Both the position numbers and the translations under genes were made by a program. 37,899 nucleotides of DNA. It comes from Thiotrichaceae bacterium (GTDB taxonomy: Bacteria; Pseudomonadota; Gammaproteobacteria; Thiotrichales; Thiotrichaceae). How positions within the stretch are numbered: the first letter of the stretch is position 1; every line of letters begins with the position of its first letter. This document shows, piece by piece, positions 1-7,531 of the stretch. The notes under the pieces were generated by a model. That model was not told where the DNA came from. It worked only from the letters and a program-made list of their open reading frames with translations, and did not search any database. The stretch spans positions 1 to 37,899 of the forward strand of contig JALXAX010000183.1 in assembly GCA_026991755.1 (NCBI GenBank), in the 5' to 3' direction.

Positions 1-61
1 GTTCTTTTTTGGTCTTTTTGGATTTGCTTAGTTCGAAGGTACTTCCAAAGTCTAATTGCAT
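1..61 (-). CDS. Partial antitoxin-like CDS downstream of HigB/RelE-type toxin
   Basis: An open frame starts at ATG (61-59) and runs off the left edge of the window. It encodes MQLDFGSTFELSKSKKTKKE. It lies 4 bp after the stop of the HigB/RelE-like gene in the same direction, which is the usual place for the helix-turn-helix antitoxin of this toxin type. The 20 visible residues precede any HTH, so the antitoxin assignment rests only on position and is an inference. Confidence 0.5.
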   Translation of the reverse strand, partial: MQLDFGSTFELSKSKKTKKE

Positions 62-65
62 AGCT

Positions 66-413
66 CTACTCAAATGAATCGATTGGGGTTGAAGTGATTA
101 TACTAATTTTTGGGAGGTTAATCAGAGATTCCTTAAGAATATGAGCAGGTATTGAATCTTTTTCATTTTTTGCATAGAGCGTAAGTAACCAAGTTTCACT
201 AGCTCTATCTTTCCAGTAATAAATTACCCGAATGCCACCACTCTTGCCTTTATTATTTATAGCCCATCGTATCTTTCTTACACCACCACTGCCTTTTATA
301 ATATCCCCTTTCTCAGGGTTATTCATAAGATAAAGCTGGAATAAACGATACTCTTCATCTTTCATCTATTTTGAAAGGAGCTTTGTGAAAATTGAAGATT
401 CGATAAATACCAT
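66..413 (-). pseudogene. RelE/HigB-type toxin gene interrupted by an in-frame TAG
   Basis: The protein resembles RelE/HigB-type mRNA interferases: it has a GDIIKGSGGVRKIRWA block, a GKSGGIRVIYYW block and a C-terminal LLTLYAKNEK segment. The first ATG that gives an open frame (365) would lack the N-terminal strand and helix. Reading further upstream in the same frame gives ATG at 413 and MVFIESSIFTKLLSK, then TAG (366-368), then MKDEEYRLFQ. The spacing between the FTK and DEEYR motifs fits the family, so the TAG appears to be a point nonsense mutation at codon 16 in an otherwise intact 115-codon gene. Reinitiation at the adjacent ATG, suppression or a sequencing error could each change the outcome. 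The presumed antitoxin follows directly. Confidence 0.75.
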
Positions 414-420
414 TCTTGAG

Positions 421-449
421 ATACTACGGCAATGCCGTATTTTCTTCAA
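421..449 (-). promoter_or_regulatory. Predicted toxin-antitoxin promoter with embedded palindromic operator
   Basis: On the minus strand a -35-like TTGAAG (449-444) and a -10-like TAGTAT (426-421) are separated by 17 bp. A perfect palindrome, TACGGCA-N-TGCCGTA (425-439), fills most of the spacer and touches the -10. That is the layout expected for autorepression by a toxin-antitoxin complex. The predicted transcription start falls only a few bases before the ATG at 413, and no clear Shine-Dalgarno is visible, so a leaderless or near-leaderless message is likely. Confidence 0.55.
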
Positions 450-815
450 GTATTTAATATTTTATGTATGATGATTTTGTAGGGAGTCTCTGAATAAGCC
501 GGATAAAAATTTCTGAGTCTTAACTGAGCTTTATCGAAACTTAGAAGCCTTGGAGATAGAATTTGTCAGGTTTTTGATAGAAAAGTTATCAAAGTTATCA
601 ATAGCCGTACAAATGTGAGTATTCATCCCTTTTTATGATGGCCACGAAAGAACAGTGAACAGCCCCACATAAGATACATCACCTGTACCCTCTAAAAAGA
701 CTGCCATCCGCACTTTTCACTTTTGTGAGAACATCACCCTTTCATTAACCAAATTCAACATTGCATCTAAATATCTCAAGTTTTTTCTGACAAATTAACT
801 AGTATAGTTAGTATT
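450..815. other. Intergenic stretch without recognisable gene
   Basis: About 365 bp between the toxin promoter and the CDP-alcohol transferase gene. I see no ORF with family resemblance, no strong hairpin and no copy of the repeat families found elsewhere in the window. Confidence 0.5.
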
Positions 816-1385
816 ATGAATACCGACTCATTGAAACATTTACCCAACATCATCTCCATACTAAGAATCATCCTGATTGTTCCTATTATTAGTTCTATCT
901 GGGCGGGCAACTATACGTTATCGCTCATTCTTATTTTTATCGCAGGCGTCTCTGATGGCGTTGATGGCTTTCTCGCTCGCTACTTCAACTGGCAATCCAA
1001 ACTAGGCGCTATGCTTGATCCGTTAGCGGACAAGATATTACTCATTAGCCTATTTGTTGTGTTTGCCTTTAAAGACTTGCTCCCCTTTTGGCTCATGTAT
1101 TTGGTGGTTCTTAGAGACTTGATTATTTTATGTGGGGCTATTGCTTACCAGGTTGTCACTAAACAACTTGAAATGAAGCCGATATTTATCAGCAAAATCA
1201 ATACCGCATTACAGATAATACTAGTGTTAGTCATTGCACTTAAACTAGCGGATATTCATATTGCAGACTGGCTGCTCAATAGTATGATTGGGCTTGTCGT
1301 GCTATCCACCGTACTCAGTGGTATTAGTTACGTTGTACGATGGACGCGCTATACCCTTTCAAATAAGAATAACCTGAATCCGTGA
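816..1385 (+). CDS. CDP-alcohol phosphatidyltransferase family protein
   Basis: An integral membrane enzyme of the PgsA/cardiolipin-synthase type, which transfers a phosphatidyl group from CDP-diacylglycerol to an alcohol acceptor such as glycerol-3-phosphate. The family signature D-G-x2-A-R-x8-G-x3-D-x3-D is complete at residues 50-72 (D50, G51, A54, R55, G64, D68, D72), preceded by D47. Several hydrophobic segments span the rest of the 189 residues. The acceptor cannot be read from sequence. The last four residues (NLNP) and the TGA stop come from a family-B miniature element inserted at the 3' end. Without it the frame would end SNKNKVDNLP. The catalytic core is untouched, so the protein is probably functional. 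Confidence 0.85.
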   Translation: MNTDSLKHLPNIISILRIILIVPIISSIWAGNYTLSLILIFIAGVSDGVDGFLARYFNWQSKLGAMLDPLADKILLISLFVVFAFKDLLPFWLMYLVVLRDLIILCGAIAYQVVTKQLEMKPIFISKINTALQIILVLVIALKLADIHIADWLLNSMIGLVVLSTVLSGISYVVRWTRYTLSNKNNLNP

Positions 1386-1534
1386 CTTCAATGCGGATAA
1401 CAGGGGATAAGATATTGGTTTAGCACGGGATTTTAAAAAATCTTAGCTTCACCCTTAGGTTAAGCGGGCATTTTTTAAACCCGTGATGAATCAATAGCTT
1501 ATTCACTGTGCCGTAGTGAAGTCACGGATTCAGG
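1373..1534. repeat. Miniature inverted-repeat element, family B copy 1
   Basis: A 162-bp element with terminal inverted repeats CCTGAATCCGTGACTTC / GAAGTCACGGATTCAGG. It is flanked by a perfect 5-bp duplication AATAA (1368-1372 and 1535-1539) and encodes no protein. It is nearly identical to the copy at 12440-12600. It entered the 3' end of the CDP-alcohol transferase gene and supplies that gene's stop codon. Confidence 0.9.
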
Positions 1535-1567
1535 AATAAGGTTGATAACCTACCATAGCCACTATAA

Positions 1568-1585
1568 GAGACCTTTGCACGAAAG
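1568..1585. repeat. Solitary family-D terminal repeat
   Basis: GAGACCTTTGCACGAAAG matches the left end of the full family-D element at 35925-36083, and the resemblance continues for roughly ten more bases. No matching right end is visible nearby. It lies in the leader region upstream of the AI-2E family permease and is probably a decayed or deleted copy. Confidence 0.6.
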
Positions 1586-1724
1586 ATATGACGGATATAT
1601 GCAAGCTTAATAATTGAGTTAACCGTTTTGATAAAACGGCAAGCTCTATAAAAACGTTGCGTGATATACTCGCATTTATGCTTTAAACATCTTTAGCTCA
1701 TCTTCAAAAAACAGAACAAATACA

Positions 1725-2777
1725 ATGACAAACAATACACGCTGGTTCTGGCTAGCGCTTATTTTATTTAGCTTTATCTTGCTCTACTTTCTGGCTCCCA
1801 TCCTGACACCCTTCGTTATGGGCGCATTGTTAGCTTATCTGGGCGATCCGTTAGTAGACAGACTTGAAACGTTCAAACTCTCTCGAACCTTGTCGGTGGT
1901 TATCGTTTTTGTCGTGCTATCCACTATCTTTTTGATCACCTTTTTATTAGTTATCCCTGTATTAGAAACACAAATTAAAAACCTTATTCATAAACTCCCT
2001 GCCTTTTTAGACTGGGGTTTAAACCAACTACAACCTTATCTAAAGAAGGACTTGGATGTAGATGTATCAGTACTAGAAATAGACCGCATCAAAGCAATGA
2101 TTGGTTCTCATTGGAATCAGGCAGGAGGTATTATTCGTTCATTAATTAGCGCTATCTCGCACTCAGGTATGTTCGTGGTCGCATGGATTGCCAATATTGT
2201 ACTCACCCCTGTCATCGCCTTTTATATGCTGCGTGACTGGGATCATTTTGTCGCTTACATCCACGACCTTTTGCCACGCTCCGCAGAGCCAACCATCAAC
2301 CAGCTCGCAAAGGAATCGGACGAGGTGTTAGGTGCTTTTTTAAGAGGGCAGCTACTAGTTATGCTCTGTTTAGCAACCATCTACACCTTTGGCTTATGGC
2401 TAGTGGGCGTCGAGTTTGCTTTGCTGATTGGCTTACTGGCAGGCTTCTTAAGTTTCGTACCTTATCTAGGGTTAATTATCGGCGCAGCTGTTGCCGTGCT
2501 TGCAGTGATGTTCCAAACACAGGACTACATGGATGTCATGTTGGTATTATTAGTATTTGCTATCGCGCAAATCATTGAAGGCATGATCCTTACACCACTA
2601 CTAGTAGGGGAGCGTATTGGCTTACACCCCGTAACCGTTATTTTTGCGGTATTAGCTGGCGGGCAACTGTTCGGCTTCTTTGGTGTTTTATTAGCGCTAC
2701 CGATTGCTGCAATACTTGCCGTTATCATGCGCCATCTGCATAGCTCCTATAAAGAAAGTCATATTTATAGAATCTAA
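1725..2777 (+). CDS. perM: AI-2E/PerM family membrane protein
   Basis: A 350-residue polytopic membrane protein of the AI-2E transporter (PerM/YdiK) superfamily. Visible features are two N-terminal hydrophobic segments (about 8-75), an extracytoplasmic helical region (about 85-145) with a YLKKDLDVDV stretch, the family-typical SFVPYLGLIIGA block and ILTPLLVGERIGLHPVTVIFAVLAGGQLFGFFGVLLALP near the C terminus. Members export autoinducer-2, Na+ or unknown small molecules, and the substrate here is not determinable. The hda gene starts one base after its stop, suggesting co-transcription and translational coupling. Permease-hda adjacency is common in gammaproteobacteria. Confidence 0.85.
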   Translation: MTNNTRWFWLALILFSFILLYFLAPILTPFVMGALLAYLGDPLVDRLETFKLSRTLSVVIVFVVLSTIFLITFLLVIPVLETQIKNLIHKLPAFLDWGLNQLQPYLKKDLDVDVSVLEIDRIKAMIGSHWNQAGGIIRSLISAISHSGMFVVAWIANIVLTPVIAFYMLRDWDHFVAYIHDLLPRSAEPTINQLAKESDEVLGAFLRGQLLVMLCLATIYTFGLWLVGVEFALLIGLLAGFLSFVPYLGLIIGAAVAVLAVMFQTQDYMDVMLVLLVFAIAQIIEGMILTPLLVGERIGLHPVTVIFAVLAGGQLFGFFGVLLALPIAAILAVIMRHLHSSYKESHIYRI

Positions 2778-2778
2778 C

Positions 2779-3498
2779 ATGTCTACTCAACAGCCCTCTA
2801 ACCAACCCTTTCAACAACCACTGCTCAACCTCGCTTTGCATGATGGACAGCGCTTTAACACGTTCTACGCTAGCGCTGAAAACGCTTTAATAGTGGATGA
2901 TTTACACTCTTCCCTAACGCAAAATGAACATAAGCAAACTATCATCTGGGGCAGTAAAGACACGGGTAAATCCCATCTGCTCCAAGCCACCTGTTACGCG
3001 GCTTATAACGAAGGCGTCAGTGCAGCTTATATGCCATTAGCAAACCTTAAACGACATGGCACAGCCATTTTCGATGGCTCATCCAGCTATCATATGATCT
3101 GTATTGATGATGTAGATAGCGTCATCGGTAATGATACCTGGGAGCTGGCGTTGTTTAATCTCATTAACCAAAGTAGAGAAAGTCAGCAGGTTTTAATGTT
3201 TAGCTCCAGCGAAAACCCACGCCACTTGGACTGCAAACTAGCGGATTTACTGTCACGCTTATTGTGGGGTGCTAGCCATCAACTCAAAGAACTCAATGAT
3301 GATGATAAAACCAACGCATTAAAATTCCGCGCAGCTCATCGTGGAATTGAGCTTGATAATGCGGTGATTGAGTATATATATAAGCGATACCCACGAGATT
3401 TTACTACGCTTATGGATATTCTGGATAAGCTGGATATTGCCAGTTTAGCTAGTCAACGTAAAATCACGATACCGCTAGTAAAACAGGCTCTTCAATAG
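2779..3498 (+). CDS. hda: DnaA regulatory inactivator Hda
   Basis: A DnaA-like AAA+ protein that, bound to the DNA-loaded sliding clamp, stimulates hydrolysis of DnaA-ATP and so prevents over-initiation of replication. I chose the ATG at 2779, which gives 239 residues and the N terminus MSTQQPSNQP; a longer in-frame extension lies inside the permease gene. Seen: a clamp-binding-like QPLLNLAL near residues 13-20, Walker A GSKDTGKS (58-65), Walker B ICIDD (107-111) and the box VII arginine in SRLLWG (R160). There is no DnaA domain IV DNA-binding helix-turn-helix, which separates Hda from DnaA. It follows perM by one base. Confidence 0.92.
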   Translation: MSTQQPSNQPFQQPLLNLALHDGQRFNTFYASAENALIVDDLHSSLTQNEHKQTIIWGSKDTGKSHLLQATCYAAYNEGVSAAYMPLANLKRHGTAIFDGSSSYHMICIDDVDSVIGNDTWELALFNLINQSRESQQVLMFSSSENPRHLDCKLADLLSRLLWGASHQLKELNDDDKTNALKFRAAHRGIELDNAVIEYIYKRYPRDFTTLMDILDKLDIASLASQRKITIPLVKQALQ

Positions 3499-3500
3499 AA

Positions 3501-3512
3501 CCTGAATCCGTG
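3501..3512. repeat. Family-B terminal fragment
   Basis: CCTGAATCCGTG, identical to the outer 12 bases of the family-B terminal repeat, begins two bases after the hda stop codon. No internal element sequence or right end follows, so it is a remnant or a chance match. The position immediately after a stop matches other element insertions in this window. Confidence 0.4.
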
Positions 3513-3593
3513 TAAAGACAAGGCTCGCGGTAGTCATAACAAGCATTACCGAAAGCACAAATAGACTCAACACACTAAAAAGGAATCGCCATT

Positions 3594-4346
3594 ATGGATA
3601 TGCAATCATTCTTAGATGACCTCATCAAAACAGGTAAAGAGTACGCTGAAAAAGGACAAAAAATAGCAGAAGAGCAACTCAATATCAATGCCGATGGCGA
3701 TAACCGAGATGCAACATTGGATGGCATGAAAAAAGGCGCCATCGCAGCAGGTGCATTGGCATTATTACTAGGCACTAGCGCAGGCAGAAAGCTAACAGGC
3801 TCAGCACTTAAAATTGGCAGCCTTGCCGCGGTCGGTGGCATTGCCTACAAAACGTGGGAAAAGTGGCAAGCAGAACAAGCTCAAGCTGCGATTGAAGCCA
3901 AAGCTCAAAAAGATGAGCAAGAAGCAGCGATACTCGCTAAGTTTGAAGAAAAAGAAGAAGAAACACCCAAAGCGCTAACTGTCGATAAACTCGATGGCGA
4001 AGAAGCTGAAGCACGTAGCCAAATATTAGTAAAAGCGATGATTGCTGCGGCTAAATCAGACGGCAAAATGAGCGATGACGAGACCACGAGCATCAATCAG
4101 CAAATCCAAAAGCTCAACTTGGGTAACGATATTGAAGATGTGCTTAAATCGGGCTTAGTTACACCGCTTAGCGCAAAATCTGTCGCTAAAATGGCAGATA
4201 ATAAAAAAATTGCTGCTGAAATTTATCTAGTTTCTATCTTAGTAACCGATGCCGAAAATAACCAGGAAAAAGCCTATATGAATGCATTAGCAGAAGCATT
4301 AGAGCTACCTGATGATATGGTAAAAGAGCTGGAAAACTACCGATAG
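3594..4346 (+). CDS. DUF533 / TerB-like protein
   Basis: A 250-residue protein of the DUF533 (YebE-like) group, whose C-terminal half has a tellurite-resistance TerB-like helical fold. Seen: a short N-terminal helix, a Gly/Ala-rich hydrophobic segment (about 46-85, AIAAGALALLLGTSAGRKL) that could insert in the membrane, a charged Glu/Lys/Gln-rich linker (about 88-125), then the conserved acidic block around ILVKAMIAAAKSDGKMSDDE. An AAAGGAA Shine-Dalgarno precedes the ATG. Family function is poorly defined, with links to envelope stress in E. coli. It stands alone between hda and a block of repeats. Confidence 0.8.
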   Translation: MDMQSFLDDLIKTGKEYAEKGQKIAEEQLNINADGDNRDATLDGMKKGAIAAGALALLLGTSAGRKLTGSALKIGSLAAVGGIAYKTWEKWQAEQAQAAIEAKAQKDEQEAAILAKFEEKEEETPKALTVDKLDGEEAEARSQILVKAMIAAAKSDGKMSDDETTSINQQIQKLNLGNDIEDVLKSGLVTPLSAKSVAKMADNKKIAAEIYLVSILVTDAENNQEKAYMNALAEALELPDDMVKELENYR

Positions 4347-4352
4347 TTAGAC

Positions 4353-4519
4353 CTAGGAGGTTGTCCAAGAACTAGAAGCGTAGCGAAAATCACAGGAGTA
4401 TTATAAGCTGGGTTTATTGAATGAGGCGAATAGTTGTTCTATTTAACGATTTCAATAAGCTCAGATTATGATGCTCATGGGATTTGTAGTAGCTTCTTAG
4501 TTCTCAGACAGCCTCCTAG
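4353..4519. repeat. Miniature inverted-repeat element, family C copy 1
   Basis: Bounded by CTAG at both ends (4353-4356, 4516-4519), with inverted repeats of the form GGAGGYTGTCYRAGAACTA. Inverted relative to the copy at 19529-19734 and about 40 bp shorter internally. The right boundary lies in a perfect 20-bp palindrome (4508-4527) because a second GGAGGCTGT tip follows the CTAG. No coding capacity. Confidence 0.85.
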
Positions 4520-4576
4520 GAGGCTGTACTAGTACAACGACTAGTTAACAATGTCGCTATATTGAAAGGCAAGGTT

Positions 4577-4648
4577 GTAGGTTGGCGGTGACGAAGGAAC
4601 CCCAACAAACATGGTTGTGTTGGGCTTCGTTCCTCAGCACCAACCTAC
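4577..4648. repeat. REP-like palindrome, family E copy 1
   Basis: An imperfect palindrome running from GTAGGTTGG to CCAACCTAC, with inner GACGAAGGAACCCCAACA / TGTTGGGCTTCGTTCCTC arms. The same design recurs at 22549-22621 and, diverged, at 35122-35184. It would form a long stem-loop in RNA or single-stranded DNA. It lies between family-C element 1 and the rbgA gene. Confidence 0.8.
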
Positions 4649-4701
4649 AGAAGGTATTTTCCTCTATCTCCTAACCTCCACTCCATAACAGAGTACACCC
4701 C

Positions 4702-5628
4702 ATGCAAATCCAGTGGTACCCCGGCCATATGTACAAGGCCAACAAGGAATTCAAAAAGGTCTTACCCAAGATTGATGTCATTATCGAAATCCTTGACGCT
4801 CGCATTCCTTATAGCAGTGAAAACCCTATGGTAGCAGAGCTTCGTGGCGATAAGCCCTGTATAAAAGTACTCAATAAAAGCGACCTTGCTGACCCTGATA
4901 AAACCCAACAATGGCAAGATTATTTTGAGCAGCAGGAGTCGGTAAAAACGTTATCTGTCACCATGCATGAGACCGATAGAATCAAACAGATTCCCGCACT
5001 ATGTCGCAAGCTTGTCCCGCATAAAGCCCATACAGACCGTGGTATACATGCCATGATTATGGGTATTCCTAACGTAGGGAAATCAACCCTGATCAATATT
5101 TTGGCGGGTCGTATGATTGCCAAAACAGGCAACGAACCCGCTGTCACTAAAAGCCAGCAACGCATTGATCTTAATAATGGTGTTGTTCTGTTAGACACCC
5201 CAGGCGTACTTTGGCCTAATATCGAAAACGAACACAGTGGCTATCGCCTTGCTGCTACAGGTGCGATAAAAGACACTGCAATTGACTATGATGATATTGC
5301 TTATTACACCGCTGAATACTTACTAGACAATTACCCTGATAGACTTAAAAAACGCTATGGACTAGATGAGCTTCCTGAAACTGAAGCGGAGTTTATGGAG
5401 ATTATCGGCAAAAAGCGGGGTTGTTTACGGGCGGGGGCAAATCTGGATGTTGAGAAAATTTCTAAAATTCTTATTGCTGAGTTGCGCTCAGGCGAGCTAG
5501 AAAACATTACCCTCGAAACGCCCCCTATGATGGAGGTTGAAAAACAAGCCGTTGAAGTCAAACGTGAAAAGAAAAGAATCCGAGAAGAGGCTAAGCTCAA
5601 TAGAAAGAAGAAAAGACGTAAAAGGTAA
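4702..5628 (+). CDS. rbgA: Ribosome biogenesis GTPase RbgA/YlqF
   Basis: A circularly permuted GTPase that acts in late assembly of the large ribosomal subunit. The permuted motif order is visible: G4 NKSD (58-61), then G1 GIPNVGKST (121-129), then G3 DTPG (165-168). The N-terminal QWYPGHMYKA block is typical of YlqF proteins. After the GTPase domain comes a helical region, and the C terminus is strongly basic (ending RKKKRRKR), suited to rRNA contact. At 308 residues it is full length. No strong Shine-Dalgarno is seen, but the start is fixed by the conserved N terminus. Confidence 0.92.
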   Translation: MQIQWYPGHMYKANKEFKKVLPKIDVIIEILDARIPYSSENPMVAELRGDKPCIKVLNKSDLADPDKTQQWQDYFEQQESVKTLSVTMHETDRIKQIPALCRKLVPHKAHTDRGIHAMIMGIPNVGKSTLINILAGRMIAKTGNEPAVTKSQQRIDLNNGVVLLDTPGVLWPNIENEHSGYRLAATGAIKDTAIDYDDIAYYTAEYLLDNYPDRLKKRYGLDELPETEAEFMEIIGKKRGCLRAGANLDVEKISKILIAELRSGELENITLETPPMMEVEKQAVEVKREKKRIREEAKLNRKKKRRKR

Positions 5629-5652
5629 ACCCACAACTATCAGTGAGAACTT

Positions 5653-6035
5653 ATGCCTATAGAACCCTTCATAAAGTGCAGCGACATCCCAACTTCTATT
5701 AAATTCTACACAGAACTATTAGATTTTGAGATGGTGCAAGCACCTGACCCCGACCCCAGCTCATTTATGTCAATGTACTCATTTTTAACAAGGGACGGCG
5801 CGGGTATTCATCTATCATCACATAGTGGCGACGGTATTTTTGGAAATGTTATTTATATTCATGTAAACAACATAGATACGTTATACCAACAGTTTGTTGA
5901 TAACGGGCTTAACATAGAAAATCAAATGAAAATCCAGCTCTAGTCATACCACCTGTAACCCAAACATGGGGCATGAAAGAGTTTTCAGTAACCGATCCTG
6001 ATGGCAATAAACTAACTTTTGGTCAACGGCTTTAG
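5653..6035 (+). pseudogene. VOC/glyoxalase-fold gene with a one-base frameshift
   Basis: The first 90 or so codons encode a vicinal-oxygen-chelate module (MPIEPFIKCSDIPTSIKFYT at the start, then GAGIHLSSHSGD and VIYIHVNNIDTLYQQFVDNG). That frame ends prematurely after MKIQL. The expected C terminus, GMKEFSVTDPDGNKLTFGQ, follows in another frame to the TAG at 6033-6035. One additional A in the short A-run at about 5926-5929 would join them as MKNPALVIPPVTQTWGMKEF, giving 127 residues, a normal VOC length. The substrate is unknown. A sequencing error in the A-run is possible. A family-A element lies 32 bp downstream. Confidence 0.8.
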
Positions 6036-6067
6036 CTAAACACTAGCCCGTACCAAACCCTATTAAA

Positions 6068-6303
6068 CCTAGATTCCTCAGTTGACCGCTTCCAACCATC
6101 ATTAAGTAATTGATAAGTTGCTAATAAGTAGTTATTTTAAATTTCATTCTAAGAGTGAAGGCGCTACAGCTTATAGAGCAACCCTTTTAGGCTGATTGGC
6201 TATGTAAAAAAACTCATTAAGGATCAACCATTAAATCCTTTTTTTACTACGCCACTCAGCCTAAAAGAATTACTCTATAAGCCGTTCAACTGAGGATTCT
6301 AGG
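6068..6303. repeat. Miniature inverted-repeat element, family A copy 1
   Basis: A 236-bp element with termini CCTAGATTCCTCAGTTG / CAACTGAGGATTCTAGG and a perfect 5-bp duplication TTAAA (6063-6067, 6304-6308). The centre carries a hairpin of A- and T-runs around AAGGATCAACCATTAA. It is noncoding and more diverged than the other family-A copies, and sits between the VOC pseudogene and the hemerythrin-like gene. Confidence 0.9.
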
Positions 6304-6325
6304 TTAAACCAACCAGATACTAACA

Positions 6326-6760
6326 ATGAAAAGAGCAGAACAGTTACAAAAGCTATCCCGCGAGCATCACGGCTCACTATCAATGGCATTAAAGATTTCA
6401 AAAATTGCAGAAAGCGGTTCTGAAGAAGCGTTAGCAGAAGCCATTGAAACCATCAAAGCTTATTACAAAGATGAGCTAGAAGAGCATTTTCAGCACGAAG
6501 AGCAAACCATTTTCGTACATATCTTCCAGCAATACCGAGAGCATGTGCCGATGGCAACAAGCTTGTTAAAGGAACATGGTTTTTTGAGAATACTAGTACA
6601 GCGTATTAAGCCCGAAACCGCCAAAGAGGACTTGATGGATTTTGCAACGGTATTGAAAAATCACACCCGTGTCGAAGAAAGAGAGCTGTTTCCTATTATT
6701 GAGAAGTTGTTTACGGATGAACAGATGGATGCGGTGCTTAATTTTGTTCCGTTAGACTAG
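6326..6760 (+). CDS. Hemerythrin-domain protein
   Basis: A 144-residue four-helix protein with the His/Glu pattern of hemerythrin HHE domains: EHHGSL near residue 14, EEHFQHEEQ near 52-60, KEHGF near 83 and NHTRVEERELFP near 112-123. Such domains bind a non-haem di-iron centre and sense or carry oxygen, NO or iron. No fused signalling domain is present. It begins 22 bp after a family-A element, so its promoter may lie within that element or have been displaced by it. Confidence 0.8.
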   Translation: MKRAEQLQKLSREHHGSLSMALKISKIAESGSEEALAEAIETIKAYYKDELEEHFQHEEQTIFVHIFQQYREHVPMATSLLKEHGFLRILVQRIKPETAKEDLMDFATVLKNHTRVEERELFPIIEKLFTDEQMDAVLNFVPLD

Positions 6761-6793
6761 GCAAGGCGCGCGCCGCTGGTAAGACAAGATAAA

Positions 6794-7438
6794 CTAAGGA
6801 GCAAGCCTTCTAACATCCCACTGTCCACCCGCCCCATTCTCTTTAAAATACTCAAAGCGATCATGCAGCCTGTTTTCCCTTCCCTGCCAAAATTCTATTT
6901 TCTCAGGGATAATACGATAACCACCCCAAAAATCAGGCGCGGGGATTTCACCTTTAGCAAAACGCTCTTTGAGCTTTTCCAAACGTCCCATTAAGACTTT
7001 ACGTGATGATATTTCAGCGCTTTGTCGTGAAACCCATGCACCTAGCTGGCTACCTCTGGGTCGTGTTGCTATGTACTTGAGCGACTCTACTGTAGAGATC
7101 CTCTCAGCCACGCCTGTAATTTCTATTTGTCGCTCTAACTCTGTCCAAGGAAATAACACAGCCACGTTAGGGTTCGCTTTAATTTCAAGCGACTTTTGAC
7201 TAGATAAATTAGTGAAGAAAACAAAGCCACGCTCATCAAAAGTCTTTAATAAAACCGTGCGAATACTAGGTTTTCCCTGCGCTGAAACGGTAGCTAAACT
7301 CATCGCATTGGCATCTACAATATCCACCTCACACGCTTGTTTAAACCAGCTTTCAAACTGCTTAAAGGGGTCAGCATCAATCATCTCACGGCTTAGGCCG
7401 TCGCGCATGTATTCACGTCTGTATTCACTTATATCCAT
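6794..7438 (-). CDS. pdxH: Pyridoxamine 5'-phosphate oxidase
   Basis: An FMN enzyme that oxidises pyridoxine or pyridoxamine 5'-phosphate to pyridoxal 5'-phosphate, the last step of the vitamin B6 pathway and of salvage. At 214 residues it is full length. Seen: the N-terminal YRREYMRDGLSREMIDADPF, substrate- and FMN-contact blocks VLLKTFDERGFVFFTN and SQKSLEIKANP, RPRGSQLGAWVSRQS, and the diagnostic C terminus WDVRRLAP. It is transcribed opposite to the hemerythrin-like gene and divergent from the metallo-hydrolase. Confidence 0.95.
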   Translation of the reverse strand: MDISEYRREYMRDGLSREMIDADPFKQFESWFKQACEVDIVDANAMSLATVSAQGKPSIRTVLLKTFDERGFVFFTNLSSQKSLEIKANPNVAVLFPWTELERQIEITGVAERISTVESLKYIATRPRGSQLGAWVSRQSAEISSRKVLMGRLEKLKERFAKGEIPAPDFWGGYRIIPEKIEFWQGRENRLHDRFEYFKENGAGGQWDVRRLAP

Positions 7439-7462
7439 AGCCAGTAGTATACTAAGATAAAA

Positions 7463-7480
7463 GAGACCTTTGCACTGAAA
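7463..7480. repeat. Solitary family-D terminal repeat
   Basis: GAGACCTTTGCACTGAAAG, one inserted base away from the family-D end, lies between pdxH and the metallo-hydrolase. It has no partner end nearby, so it is a decayed or partial copy in the divergent promoter region. Confidence 0.5.
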
Positions 7481-7531
7481 GATATGATCTAAAATATCTC
7501 TCTATTAAAAAACTAAACCGAGGATACGACC

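Noticed and set aside
600-720. Possible transposase remnant in the gap before the CDP-alcohol transferase gene
   Set aside because: Six-frame reading gave only short fragments without any recognisable transposase motif.
3594-4346. Tellurite resistance operon around the TerB-like protein
   Set aside because: No other ter genes are present; DUF533 proteins are common stand-alone genes.
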